64,000 bases of DNA, taken from Novosphingobium fluoreni. GTDB taxonomy: Bacteria > Pseudomonadota > Alphaproteobacteria > Sphingomonadales > Sphingomonadaceae. The DNA lies in contig NZ_JACIDY010000001.1 in NCBI RefSeq assembly GCF_014196615.1, positions 310,001 through 374,000 of the forward strand, in the 5' to 3' direction. The position numbers and the translations under genes were made by a program. Shown piece after piece: positions 8,708-17,994 of this stretch (the first letter of the stretch is position 1; the number at the start of each line of letters is the position of its first letter). The notes below the pieces were generated by a model, which worked only from the letters and a program-made list of their open reading frames with translations, was not told where the DNA came from and made no database searches.

Positions 8708-9166
8708 ATGTCCGACCCCGCCATGTTTCCCTCCGTCACCCCGCGCCATGCCTTGCCCCTGCTTTTCACCTCGCAGGCGCAAAAGGAAGTTTTCCACAAT
8801 GAGGCTCTGGCGCGGATCGACGCGCTACTGCATGCTGCGGTGGAAGGAAAAATCGACACGCCTCCCGCCGATGCCGAAAGCGGCAGGGCGTGGCTGGTCG
8901 GATCGGCACCCACCGGGGCATGGATCGGCCACGAGAATGAGATTGCCCTGCGCCAGTCCGGCCAGTGGATCTTCGCGACACCTGTCGCAGGCCTGCGGAT
9001 CTTCGATCTCGCAGCAAAACAATTCGTCGTTTTTACAGACGCTTGGCAAAAAGCTGACGCAGTTGCGGAACCAACCGGGGGGTTAACTGTTGATAGCGAG
9101 GCTCGGGCCGCTATCGGAGCGCTGCTCTTGGCACTCCGGGCTGCTAGTGTCTTACCGTCCGTCTGA
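8708..9166 (+). CDS. DUF2793 domain protein, last gene of the GTA-like cluster
   Basis: The 152-residue protein has the DUF2793 pattern (TPRHALPLLFTSQAQKEVFHNEALARID, then GRAWLVGSAPTGAW and GLRIFDLAAKQFVVF). Such proteins are common at the ends of sphingomonad tail clusters and are thought to be surface or fibre components. Two starts compete: ATG 8675 overlaps the tip gene stop but has no Shine-Dalgarno sequence, while ATG 8708 follows TTGGAGACTGAA; I prefer 8708. The last ~30 residues (EARAAIGALLLALRAA) are probably a helix. Confidence 0.75.
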   Translation: MSDPAMFPSVTPRHALPLLFTSQAQKEVFHNEALARIDALLHAAVEGKIDTPPADAESGRAWLVGSAPTGAWIGHENEIALRQSGQWIFATPVAGLRIFDLAAKQFVVFTDAWQKADAVAEPTGGLTVDSEARAAIGALLLALRAASVLPSV

Positions 9167-9198
9167 CGGCAGTGAATGTAACAGGGGCTTTTTGTGGT

Positions 9199-9227
9199 GT
9201 TCGCAACGCAGTTTTGGCAATGCGAAC
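9199..9227. promoter_or_regulatory. Inverted repeat in the ompA-like gene leader region
   Basis: GTTCGCA (9199-9205) and TGCGAAC (9221-9227) form a perfect 7-base inverted repeat with a 15-base spacer, 128 bases before the outer membrane gene at 9355. It could be an operator or an mRNA hairpin. There is no T-run after it, so it does not look like a terminator for the GTA cluster. Function is unknown. Confidence 0.35.
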
Positions 9228-9354
9228 AGTCTCATGGGGCTCAAAACGTGTCGTTATTGCAACAGTCGCTGTCAACGTGCGCTTGCGTGCGTTCAGGCGA
9301 AGGGTTAGACACCCAAATACTCGGTGGCTCCAAATCTCTGTATAGGGGAAATCT

Positions 9355-10446
<1,092 letters not shown>

Positions 10447-10472
10447 GCGAACCGGCAACGGTACAAAGATCG

Positions 10473-10504
10473 GGGGTCGGAGAAATCCGGCCCCTTTTCT
10501 TTTT
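10473..10504 (+). terminator. Intrinsic terminator after the ompA-like gene
   Basis: GGGGTCGGA (10473-10481) pairs with TCCGGCCCC (10486-10494) with one U-G wobble and a GAAA tetraloop, followed by TTTTCTTTTT (10495-10504). It lies 27 bases after the stop codon. Confidence 0.9.
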
Positions 10505-10661
10505 GGCCGCTCAACCCACTGCGTCAGCCACGATCAGATTTAGACCGAATTGCGATAGGCCCGCGCCAGTAACGCAGGGGAAATCATTACAAGCTGAGTG
10601 AATACGCCAGCAATGACCGCCCGGAAACTATCCGGGGGTACGGTGGATAGGATTTAAATCG

Positions 10662-11357
10662 TCACGCAGCGTAACGCGTGGAATCCGTCAGCCCCGCATT
10701 GGCAAAGCCCGCCCGGCGCAAACGACAGCTATCGCACTCACCACAAGCCAACCCTTCGGGCGTGGGGTCGTAACACGACCAGCTCATTGCCGGATCCAGG
10801 TTCAGCCGTGCTGCCTCGGTCGCTATCTCCGCCTTCCCCATGAATTGCAGCGGCGCATGGATCCGAAAAGCTTCACCCTCGTCGCCCGCCTTGGTGGCCA
10901 GTTCAGCCAGGCGTGCGAAGCCCTGAATGAACTCAGGCCGGCAATCCGGATATCCTGAATAGTCCAGCGCATTGACGCCAATGAAGATGTCCCTCGCCCC
11001 TAGCGCTTCCGCCCACGCCAGGGTCAGCGACAGAAACACCAGATTACGTGCCGGCACATATGTCACCGGGATCTCGGAGCCGACACCATCCTTGGGCACA
11101 GCGATATCATCGGTCAGAGCCGATCCGCCAAATTGCCGCAAGTCCAGCGGAAGCACGACCTGCCGCGCCACCTCAAGGTGAGCCGCGATTGCTCGAGCGG
11201 CGTCCAACTCACGCCGGTGGCGTTGGTTATAATCGATAGTAAGCGCGTTCACGGCATAACCCGCCTCGCGAGCGAGACCGGCCACGACCATCGAGTCCAA
11301 TCCTCCGGAGAGGAGAACGACGGCGGGCCGTCCCTCAGCTTTTTCCAATTCAGGCAT
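10662..11357 (-). CDS. queC: 7-cyano-7-deazaguanine synthase
   Basis: The 231-residue enzyme converts 7-carboxy-7-deazaguanine to preQ0 using ammonia and ATP, in queuosine synthesis. The PP-loop SGGLDS is at residues 17-22. Four zinc-ligand cysteines (195, 205, 208, 211) sit in CYDPTPEGLACGECDSC. Other family segments are TIDYNQRH, YVPARNLVFLS and GVNALDYSGYPDCRPEF. Length is normal. It overlaps nothing on its strand except the end of the small exported protein's upstream region; no other queuosine gene is visible nearby. Confidence 0.96.
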   Translation of the reverse strand: MPELEKAEGRPAVVLLSGGLDSMVVAGLAREAGYAVNALTIDYNQRHRRELDAARAIAAHLEVARQVVLPLDLRQFGGSALTDDIAVPKDGVGSEIPVTYVPARNLVFLSLTLAWAEALGARDIFIGVNALDYSGYPDCRPEFIQGFARLAELATKAGDEGEAFRIHAPLQFMGKAEIATEAARLNLDPAMSWSCYDPTPEGLACGECDSCRLRRAGFANAGLTDSTRYAA

Positions 11358-11398
11358 GGAGCGGTCTTAGGCCTTTCGTTCGGGCCGCGAAAGCTCCC

Positions 11399-11815
11399 TC
11401 AACGGCGACAACTTCCCACGCGCCGCGCCTCTGCGGAAAAGGCGAAAGGAAGTCCTTTGGAAATACCCTGCGTATCGATCTGGACGAGGCTGGGGGATTC
11501 ACGCCGTATCTGCGTCCGACCATATCCCCGCCCACGGCACGTATACTGCACAGTGATCTGACTATCGGTATCTTCGACCGCGATGCGCGAACAGACCTCA
11601 CCGGGGTGCCGCAATTGAATGAGCCGGCGACCATCGCGCAAACAGATATGGCGCGGAACACCCGCCCCGTCGCGTTCTCGCAGCTCCCAGTCTCCCGGCT
11701 CCAGGCGATCCAGCATGGCCAAGGGTCGAACCTGCGCCAAAACGCCGCCGCCATACACGCCCCCAGCCAAGCCCAGCGCAGCCGCAGCAGTCATCAAGAC
11801 CATTTTGAGGGACAT
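11399..11815 (-). CDS. Small exported protein, possibly DUF3617-like
   Basis: The preferred start at 11815 gives 138 residues with a signal-peptide-like N-terminus (MSLKMVLMTAAAALGLAGGVYGGGVLAQ). The mature part reads RLEPGDWELRERDG, then CLRDGRRLIQLRHPGEVCSRIAVED and VQYTCRGRGYGRTQIRRES, with about four cysteines. The W-E-L-R pattern and cysteine spacing recall DUF3617 periplasmic proteins, but the match is weak. The frame is open upstream to 12175, yet that part looks non-coding. It is followed by queC on the same strand 42 bases away. Confidence 0.6.
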   Translation of the reverse strand: MSLKMVLMTAAAALGLAGGVYGGGVLAQVRPLAMLDRLEPGDWELRERDGAGVPRHICLRDGRRLIQLRHPGEVCSRIAVEDTDSQITVQYTCRGRGYGRTQIRRESPSLVQIDTQGISKGLPFAFSAEARRVGSCRR

Positions 11816-12353
11816 GAACGGATGAGTTCCTGAGGATTTTTTGAAACTAGCAGCTAAAATCCGCCGGTGCCGATAAATATCATCGGCGCAGCCGTTGGCC
11901 AAGCGTTCGATAAGACAGCCGGGTAAGCGTTTCTGCAGACTCGGTGATTGGGATATTGGTTTCCAATGCCGCACCTGCAAGGCTAGAGCGCCTAGGTCAT
12001 CTTTCCAAGCCAATAGTGGCGCACCACTCTCGCAAGCTGCAGTCTCAGCACGAGTCATCCTTCGCTCGCAACAGGGCGGATTTCGGTCATTCGTCTCGAC
12101 ACCATTGGGCGAAAAGAAGGGCCGCCCAAGAAAAGCCGTGTAATCCCGTCCAGGCGGCGGATGCGAAAATCCCAAATTTATATTTGGCGGGGGGACGAAA
12201 CCTCGCGTTCGCTTCGTTCTGCCATGAGACCCGTCGATCGGTGTGGCGCAAATGGCACATCATGACAGAATTGAGTATTCGGTAGCATTCCAAAGCAACC
12301 AAGGTTGTGCAAGGGCCGTTCGGCATCTGAATTTGAAGGTTCAAGGAGCATTT
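11816..12353. other. 538-base intergenic region before the small barrel gene
   Basis: No convincing gene. It separates divergent genes and should carry both promoters. It has lower GC patches and an inverted repeat CCAAAT-TTAT-ATTTGG at 12172-12187, about 167 bases before the barrel start. Open frames here have atypical composition and no recognisable protein. The last bases include the AAGGAG ribosome-binding site of the barrel gene. Confidence 0.6.
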
Positions 12354-12977
12354 ATGAAGAAGTTTCTCACACTCGCCACCGTCCTCGCGGCTGGTATCGC
12401 AGCGCAGCCTGCTTTCGCGCAGGACGACACCGCTCCCGTGGTCGCCGAGAACGGTACTGCGTTCCGTGGCGTGCGTCTCGAAGCGAACGCCGGTGGTGAC
12501 CGATTCATGTCTGAAGGCAACCACAACGACAAGTTCGGCTACGGCGGCACCGTCGGTTTTGACGGTCAGATCGGCGAGAAGCTGGTGATCGGCGCCGAGG
12601 GCAGCTTCTGGACCCCGGGCAAGGGCAACGAGAATTGCACCGGCTTGGCCAACCGCAACTCGATCTGCCACAAGGCTTTCCAGGAGTGGGGCGCTGCCGT
12701 GCGCGTCGGCTACCTCGTCACCCCGCAGTTCCTGGTGTTCGGCAAGGGCGGCTACGTTAACCGCGAGCAGCGCCGCCGCATCGACGGTCCGACCGGCACG
12801 CAGCTGGTCTACGATCACTACAACGCTGACGGCTACCAGGTCGGTGGCGGCGCCGAGTTCACGCTGACGCAGGGCCGTGCGCCGATCTACGTGAACGCAC
12901 AGTATGTGTACTCGAACTACCACGGTCACTCGTCGGCACAGCGCCTGATGGGCGGCGTGGGCATCCGTTTCCGCTAA
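12354..12977 (+). CDS. Small outer membrane beta-barrel protein
   Basis: Starting at ATG 12354 after a clear AAGGAG, the gene encodes 207 residues. Residues 1-22 are a signal peptide (MKKFLTLATVLAAGIAAQPAFA). The rest alternates amphipathic strands such as GVRLEANAGGDRF, YGGTVGFDGQI, VIGAEGSFW, GAAVRVGYLVTPQFLVFGKGGYV, YQVGGGAEFTL and PIYVNAQYVYSNY, ending in GGVGIRFR with a C-terminal aromatic/Arg typical of porins. This fits the Omp25/OmpW-like small barrel class. The longer reading frame from 12243 lacks a start signal. A strong terminator follows. Confidence 0.82.
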   Translation: MKKFLTLATVLAAGIAAQPAFAQDDTAPVVAENGTAFRGVRLEANAGGDRFMSEGNHNDKFGYGGTVGFDGQIGEKLVIGAEGSFWTPGKGNENCTGLANRNSICHKAFQEWGAAVRVGYLVTPQFLVFGKGGYVNREQRRRIDGPTGTQLVYDHYNADGYQVGGGAEFTLTQGRAPIYVNAQYVYSNYHGHSSAQRLMGGVGIRFR

Positions 12978-13002
12978 GTCGCGGCAAGCGAGACCAAGAC
13001 AG

Positions 13003-13038
13003 GCCCGGCCGGCGCTTCATCGCGCCGGCCGGGCTTTT
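13003..13038 (+). terminator. Intrinsic terminator after the small barrel gene
   Basis: A perfect 13-base stem (13003-13015 with 13022-13034, GCCCGGCCGGCGC) has a TTCATC loop and is followed by TTTT. The T-run touches the stop codon of the convergent gene at 13038. Confidence 0.93.
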
Positions 13039-13328
13039 CATTTGCGGCTCATGAAGGCGGCGAGCCCACTGGTCGTCACCACAGGCCCGATCCAGTCGAC
13101 ATACTGGTCCAGCGTCAGCCACACCCGGCGATCGAACGGTGCCCACCACGGCATGTTAGCCCGCAGCCCCGCACCAAACATCTCGATCCAGCGATATTCA
13201 GCCTGGGCGATCTCACGCCCAATGAAATAGCCCGAAGCCAGCGCGGCCCCCGTCCACCACCGCCCAGTTGAACAGCCGATGATCGCTTGAAAGACGATCG
13301 CGGCGAGTGCATGTTCCAGATACATCAT
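13038..13328 (-). CDS. Small membrane-associated protein of unknown function
   Basis: This 96-residue ORF has a hydrophobic N-terminal segment (LEHALAAIVFQAIIGC), a second one (WWTGAALASGYFIGREIAQ), an acidic-aromatic turn (AEYRWIEMFGAGLRANMPWW) and WLTLDQYVDWIGPVVTTSGLAAFM. It looks like a two- to three-helix inner membrane protein. The sequence style (YFIGREIAQAEYRWIE) is typical of a real protein and not a shadow. I do not recognise a family with a known role. It converges with the barrel gene and ends in its terminator. Confidence 0.6.
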   Translation of the reverse strand: MMYLEHALAAIVFQAIIGCSTGRWWTGAALASGYFIGREIAQAEYRWIEMFGAGLRANMPWWAPFDRRVWLTLDQYVDWIGPVVTTSGLAAFMSRK

Positions 13329-13476
13329 GCTTTCCTAACGCCTGCGCGGCGGCGATCGGCGTGACTAGCCCTTCGGCATTCATGCAGCTTGGGGTGAGAA
13401 GGGCAAAGATTGACGATTTTGAGGCCAGCGAATTTTTCAAGCGAGTCGTCGCGTAATCTGATCCCGGAGGCGTGGC

Positions 13477-14433
13477 CTATTTTCCGCGCGGCACTGCTGG
13501 TGGAGAAGCATCGACAGTACCGAGCCAGAACACGCCGTCGTAATCAGCGTCCGTATTGCTAGCCGATCGTTCTGTCAGAGCAATGAAAGGCGCGCGCTTG
13601 TAATTGGCGTTCGCGCGTAGTGGATAACTAGCACATGCAATCGCGTCGTTTGAAATCTCTTCTTTCGGTTTCGGCTGCACTCCCGGCTTTAATTGACAGT
13701 TCCAAGTCGTTCCCCCTGCGGTCTGCATGTTGAGAGTGATTACGGCAGAGGGTGAGCCAAGCTGCATCGCCATTGGCTCAAATGCTATCCCCGAGCGCTC
13801 TACCGGACGTTTACGGGCATGGATGTTACCCACGAGAATGAGTACATAATCGTAGGCTTTGGCCGCCTCGGCAGTCCTTATATTTTCAGCTTGAGCCGCT
13901 TCGTGAGGCCCCTGGGCAGGCAGGTGGGAAAACCGACGCGTCTGCGCCTCATCCTTTGCGCCGTTGAAGGCCACTATATCGATTGCATAACCATTTCGGG
14001 CTAGGCCATTTAAACGCACCAGAAGAGCTAGCATCGCCTCACTAGCGACACCGTCCGCGCGTCCGGCCCAGCCAGCTTGCTTAAGCTTGGCCGCAAATGC
14101 TGCTTGCGGTAATTTCCAGGTTCGCTGGAAAGCCTCATTCTCAGTTGAGGAATGCTCAATAGCGAGCAGAACCCGTTTTCCCTCTGCGGCTAACCCACAA
14201 GCCAGGTCACCGATGAATACCGGAGCCTGCTTCGTCCCGTGTATCTCGCCGAAGACAACGAAGCGCGGTTTGCGGGCCGCGATCGTTTCCCAGCCAAGGG
14301 GGGGTGCGCATTCCGCTGGCATAGCCGCCTTGGGCGATTGATTATGCGCCTCAGCAAAAGCCGATGATGCGACAGTGCCTGACCACGCTGATGCTCCGAA
14401 GGCAGCAAAACCTACAGCCGTCATGATGCGCAC
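13477..14433 (-). CDS. Secreted Tiki/ChaN/EreA-superfamily-like protein
   Basis: The protein has 318 residues from a GTG start at 14433, which follows AGGAGATTTGACG; no good signal precedes upstream ATGs in the longer frame. Residues 1-30 form a signal peptide (TAVGFAAFGASAWSGTVASSAFA). Next come PRFVVFGEIHGTKQAP and RVLLAIEHSSTENEAFQRTW, the GExHG..E pattern shared by Tiki, ChaN and erythromycin-esterase-like families, and later DYVLILVGNIHARK with the second His motif. It may be a periplasmic metal- or heme-binding hydrolase. The exact reaction cannot be told. Neighbours give no clue. Confidence 0.65.
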   Translation of the reverse strand: MRIMTAVGFAAFGASAWSGTVASSAFAEAHNQSPKAAMPAECAPPLGWETIAARKPRFVVFGEIHGTKQAPVFIGDLACGLAAEGKRVLLAIEHSSTENEAFQRTWKLPQAAFAAKLKQAGWAGRADGVASEAMLALLVRLNGLARNGYAIDIVAFNGAKDEAQTRRFSHLPAQGPHEAAQAENIRTAEAAKAYDYVLILVGNIHARKRPVERSGIAFEPMAMQLGSPSAVITLNMQTAGGTTWNCQLKPGVQPKPKEEISNDAIACASYPLRANANYKRAPFIALTERSASNTDADYDGVFWLGTVDASPPAVPRGK

Positions 14434-14855
14434 CGTCAAATCTCCTGCAGAACAAGTTCCCGGGGCTTGCGACCAACGTAATGTTTTCTGAATGTATGTC
14501 CGCTTCAGAACGCCATGATCAACAGTTTCGATGACCGCTGCTGAGCGCATGCGGCCATTGCGGAATATACACTTTCTGGTGGAAATCGGAAACTGATCGC
14601 CGTTCGCAATGATGCGACCAGACGATGATCTCCTCAGCAATGGACGGACGACTGGGGACAGAACGCTACAAAGCTCTCCATTTTCTTGTGCGGGCGGCTT
14701 TGGGGGTAAGTGTCCGCTTATGAGGCCCTCTCGTCACTCAAGGCCGAGCTATGGATCCCGCTTCTCGTCCCGATGCGTGTTGCGTCGTCGTCACTGGAAT
14801 GGCGAAGTCGGGCGTCTCTGATTTCGCCTTGAATAAATCCTCAGCGACGCCGCGC
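14434..14855. other. 422-base gap between the Tiki-like gene and the dioxygenase gene
   Basis: No convincing coding sequence. The 5' region of the Tiki-like gene (14434-14640) stays open in frame but lacks a start signal. The 9-mer TGTCCGCTT occurs twice (about 14493 and 14710). The composition is lower in GC than the neighbours. It may be a spacer holding the promoter of the Tiki-like gene and the decayed 3' end of something else. Confidence 0.4.
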
Positions 14856-15887
14856 CTAGATCGCTTTCGGGTCCATCGGAGTGCGGATGCCGACAGGCCG
14901 CCAGGGTTGGCCAAGGCGGTGTTCCCATTTGTCCCGCGCGCGCCAAATCCAGTTGATCCGGCGTTCGGCAAGACCGGGCACGCTCAGCAGATCACCGCCC
15001 AGCCATGGCAGGAACGGGTTGCGCCGGGCATAGGACCATAGCTCTACCCGTTCGCCCGGCTTCATCGCCGCACCGCGCGCGTGAAAGCCCAGGGTATCGG
15101 CTACCACCAGCGTGTTGCCGCGCACGGTCAGCGCCTCGGCGGGTTCCAGATGCATCGCCGCCAGGTCCTGATCGGTGACGCGCGGCGATCCCCTGGCAGA
15201 GAGACGATCGATCGTGTTTGGTTCTGACAGGCTGCGTTGCCGTTCCCACGCGATCCGTTCAGGCGTGAAGCGGTGCGATCCGCGCACGAATGTAAAGGGC
15301 CCCTGGTCCGCCTCCACCGGATTCAGGAACAGCCAGGCCTTCAGCGAGGAGTGGAACGTGTCGGCATGCAGCGCTTCTTGCGGATCGGCTTCATTCGCGC
15401 CGTCGCGGCTGACGATCGTCTGCACATAATGCAGCGGGGTGATGCGAAAGCTGGCCACATAGTGCAACAGCGCCACCAAGTCCTTGCGGGCGAGCAGGGC
15501 ATGCAAAGCGGGGATCGCAGCGAGCATCGCCGGATCGATCGCCATGCGGCGCGTGATGGCATCCCCCTGCCGCATCTCACGCGCGGGGCCTTGGTAAGAG
15601 AGGATCGCGGCGCGCAACGCGGCGAACTGGGCCGGTGGCACCACGTCCTCGATCATGACGAAGCCGTCCCGATCGAACGCTTCGCGCCAGGCGGGCGGCA
15701 CTTTTCCGGCAAGCCGCCGCCTCCGCCACGCGGTCATTCCCGCAGCCAGCTTCACCCGGCCGACGTGCAGCCCCAGCGCATTGAAGCGCGTGGAACCCAG
15801 GATCGGATTATCAAGGAAGCTTTTGGCAGAAGTAAGCAGCTGGAGCGTCCACAACGGGGCCAGCAGGGCGGTCTTGAGCTTTATCAC
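14856..15887 (-). CDS. Phytanoyl-CoA dioxygenase (PhyH) family protein
   Basis: The 343-residue protein has a PhyH-type Fe(II)/2-oxoglutarate core: FDRDGFVMIEDVVPPAQFAALR at the start of the fold, the HxD iron motif in EALHADTFHSSLKAWLFLNPV, GPFTFVRGSHRF, and a distal His in GFHARGAAMKPGERVELW with the Arg that would bind 2-oxoglutarate. The N-terminal 60 residues are a separate helical piece (LLAPLWTLQLLTSAKSFLDNP). It lies 56 bases downstream of kdsA on the same strand, so both may share a transcript and the substrate may be a Kdo- or capsule-linked sugar or lipid. The substrate is not known. Confidence 0.78.
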   Translation of the reverse strand: MIKLKTALLAPLWTLQLLTSAKSFLDNPILGSTRFNALGLHVGRVKLAAGMTAWRRRRLAGKVPPAWREAFDRDGFVMIEDVVPPAQFAALRAAILSYQGPAREMRQGDAITRRMAIDPAMLAAIPALHALLARKDLVALLHYVASFRITPLHYVQTIVSRDGANEADPQEALHADTFHSSLKAWLFLNPVEADQGPFTFVRGSHRFTPERIAWERQRSLSEPNTIDRLSARGSPRVTDQDLAAMHLEPAEALTVRGNTLVVADTLGFHARGAAMKPGERVELWSYARRNPFLPWLGGDLLSVPGLAERRINWIWRARDKWEHRLGQPWRPVGIRTPMDPKAI

Positions 15888-15943
15888 CGGTCACCACGCG
15901 ATGGCATCGCGCGCCCCGAATCTTATGGTCGAAAACCCGTTCA

Positions 15944-16780
15944 TCAACCGGCTGCGGACTTCACCACCGCGTCGATCGCCTGAAGACGCGCCACCAAGGG
16001 CTCAAATTGATCGAGCGGCAAGGCGTTGGGCCCATCCGACAAGGCCCGGTCAGGATCGGGGTGGGTTTCCATGAACACGCCAGAAACGCCCGCAGCAACC
16101 GCAGCCCGCGCCAGCAGCGGCACGAATTCGCGCTGTCCGCCCGAACTGTCTCCCAAGGCACCCGGCTGCTGCACCGAATGGGTGGCGTCGAACACCACCG
16201 GGCATCCCGTTTGCGCCATGATCGCCAGCCCTCGCATATCGGAAACCAGGTTGTTGTATCCAAATGACGTACCGCGATCGCAGACCATGAACGCATCAGG
16301 ATCGTGCCCGGCGGCGGTGGCGGCGTTGCGGGCCTTGGCCACGACTTGCGCCATGTCAGCCGGGGCCATGAACTGAGCCTTCTTGATGTTCACCGGCTTG
16401 CCGCTGGCGGCCACGGCGATGATGAAATCGGTCTGGCGCGCCAGGAACGCCGGCGTCTGCAGGATATCCGCGACTTGCGCCACCGCTGCGACTTGTTCCG
16501 CTTCGTGCACGTCCGTCAGGATCGGCAGCCCGGTAGCATCACGCACCTTTTCCAGAATGCGCAGACCTTCGTCCATGCCGGGGCCGCGAAATGACCGGTC
16601 AGAGCTGCGATTGGCCTTGTCGAACGAGCTTTTGAAGATCACCAGCAAGCCTCGCCGCTGCGCGATCTCGGCCAGCGTATGTGCGACGGATAGCACTAGT
16701 TCCTCGCTTTCGATCACGCAGGGACCAGCGATGACGAACAAAGGCGACGTGGCATTTATTTCGCAGTTGCGGAATTTCAT
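15944..16780 (-). CDS. kdsA: 3-deoxy-8-phosphooctulonate synthase
   Basis: The 278-residue enzyme condenses phosphoenolpyruvate with arabinose 5-phosphate to Kdo 8-phosphate. It has [81 protein letters not shown] and [13 protein letters not shown], all hallmark segments. Length matches E. coli KdsA. It is divergent from kdsD/kpsF across about 200 bases. With kdsD and kdsB next to it, the Kdo pathway is complete apart from the phosphatase KdsC. Confidence 0.97.
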   Translation of the reverse strand: MKFRNCEINATSPLFVIAGPCVIESEELVLSVAHTLAEIAQRRGLLVIFKSSFDKANRSSDRSFRGPGMDEGLRILEKVRDATGLPILTDVHEAEQVAAVAQVADILQTPAFLARQTDFIIAVAASGKPVNIKKAQFMAPADMAQVVAKARNAATAAGHDPDAFMVCDRGTSFGYNNLVSDMRGLAIMAQTGCPVVFDATHSVQQPGALGDSSGGQREFVPLLARAAVAAGVSGVFMETHPDPDRALSDGPNALPLDQFEPLVARLQAIDAVVKSAAG

Positions 16781-16978
16781 TCGCCTAACCTCAAAATTCC
16801 AGCAAGATTATGATTTCCCAATGAATATACTTCAAATGAGAAACCACCGGCTGCGATGTGCACAGGCAACTTTCCTTGGGGCGAAACGAAACGACTGGCA
16901 ATCCCTTAAGGCTTCCCGTATCCGCTGTTTCAATCTTGCGCTCAGCGTAAGTTGTTAAATATACGTAGAACTGAGCTT

Positions 16979-17971
16979 ATGATAGCATCGCAGGTGTTCT
17001 CCACGCGGTCCTCCGCCTCCGCCCTCAAGACTCTCGACATAGAGATGAAAGCGCTGAGCAGATTGCGCGATGCAATACGCTCCCCGCAGCTGGGCATGGC
17101 CGTAGAAGCTGCGATCCAGGCCATCGTGGAAACGCCCGGTCGGGTGATCGTCACCGGCATGGGTAAAAGTGGGCATATCGCCTCCAAGATCGCCGCCACC
17201 ATGCGCTCTACAGGCACCTCGGCGCTTTACCTGCACCCCGGTGAAGCTAGCCATGGCGATCTGGGCATCATCACACCGGAAGACATCGTTCTGGCCATCA
17301 CCTGGTCAGGTGAGACGTTGGAGCTAGGCGATATCCTGCATTATTGCCGCCAGCGCGGGATAAAGCTGATCGTCGCCACGGCCCGCGCCGAAAGCACTGC
17401 CGCCCAGGCCGCCGATATCTGCCTGGTCATGCCCCAAGTGCGTGAGGCGTGCCCAAACGAATTGGCGCCTACTTCGTCCACCACTTTGCAGCTGGTCCTC
17501 GGCGATGTCCTGTCCGTTGCACTGATCGAAGCGCGCGGCTTCACCTCCTCGGATTTCCGCATGTTCCATCCCGGCGGACGCCTGGGCGCGCAGCTGCTGG
17601 AAGTGGGACAAATCATGGGTACCGGAGAGGCTGTGCCTCGCGTGCATAGCCACGCCTCGGTCAAGAGCGCGACGATCGAGATGAGCCTGAAGCGCTATGG
17701 CTGCACCGCCGTGGTGGACCAAGCCGGCGTGTTGGTGGGCGCGTTCACCGATGGTGACTTGCGCCGCTGCATCGCGGTCCACGATCTGAACGACACGATT
17801 GGTCTGCACATGTCGCCCCGCCCAGTCACCGCCAGCGCACAAACCCTGGCTTCCGAGGCGTTGCGACTGCTGAACGAGAATGCGGTGTCGGTGCTTTTTG
17901 TGGTGGAGGACGGCGGCAAGCTGACAGGGATCGTCCACATGCACGACATCGTGCGTGCCGGGGTCGTCTGA
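16979..17971 (+). CDS. kpsF: Arabinose-5-phosphate isomerase (KdsD/KpsF/GutQ family)
   Basis: The 330-residue protein turns ribulose 5-phosphate into arabinose 5-phosphate, the Kdo precursor. The SIS domain has GRVIVTGMGKSGHIASKIAATMRSTGTSALYLHPGEASHGDLG and ITWSGET, and NELAPTSSTT. Two CBS domains follow (MGTGEAVPRVHSHASVKSA, GVLVGAFTDGDLRR, PRPVTASAQTLASEALRLL, GIVHMHDIVRAG). ATG 16979 is preferred; the frame has an upstream TTG at 16952. It is followed 23 bases later by kdsB, so the two are coupled. Confidence 0.93.
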   Translation: MIASQVFSTRSSASALKTLDIEMKALSRLRDAIRSPQLGMAVEAAIQAIVETPGRVIVTGMGKSGHIASKIAATMRSTGTSALYLHPGEASHGDLGIITPEDIVLAITWSGETLELGDILHYCRQRGIKLIVATARAESTAAQAADICLVMPQVREACPNELAPTSSTTLQLVLGDVLSVALIEARGFTSSDFRMFHPGGRLGAQLLEVGQIMGTGEAVPRVHSHASVKSATIEMSLKRYGCTAVVDQAGVLVGAFTDGDLRRCIAVHDLNDTIGLHMSPRPVTASAQTLASEALRLLNENAVSVLFVVEDGGKLTGIVHMHDIVRAGVV

Positions 17972-17994
17972 GCGGGCACGCGAAGTTGTCAGAA

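Noticed and set aside
13329..13476. Possible promoter or small RNA between the small membrane protein and the Tiki-like gene
   Set aside because: No promoter pair or terminator could be defined.
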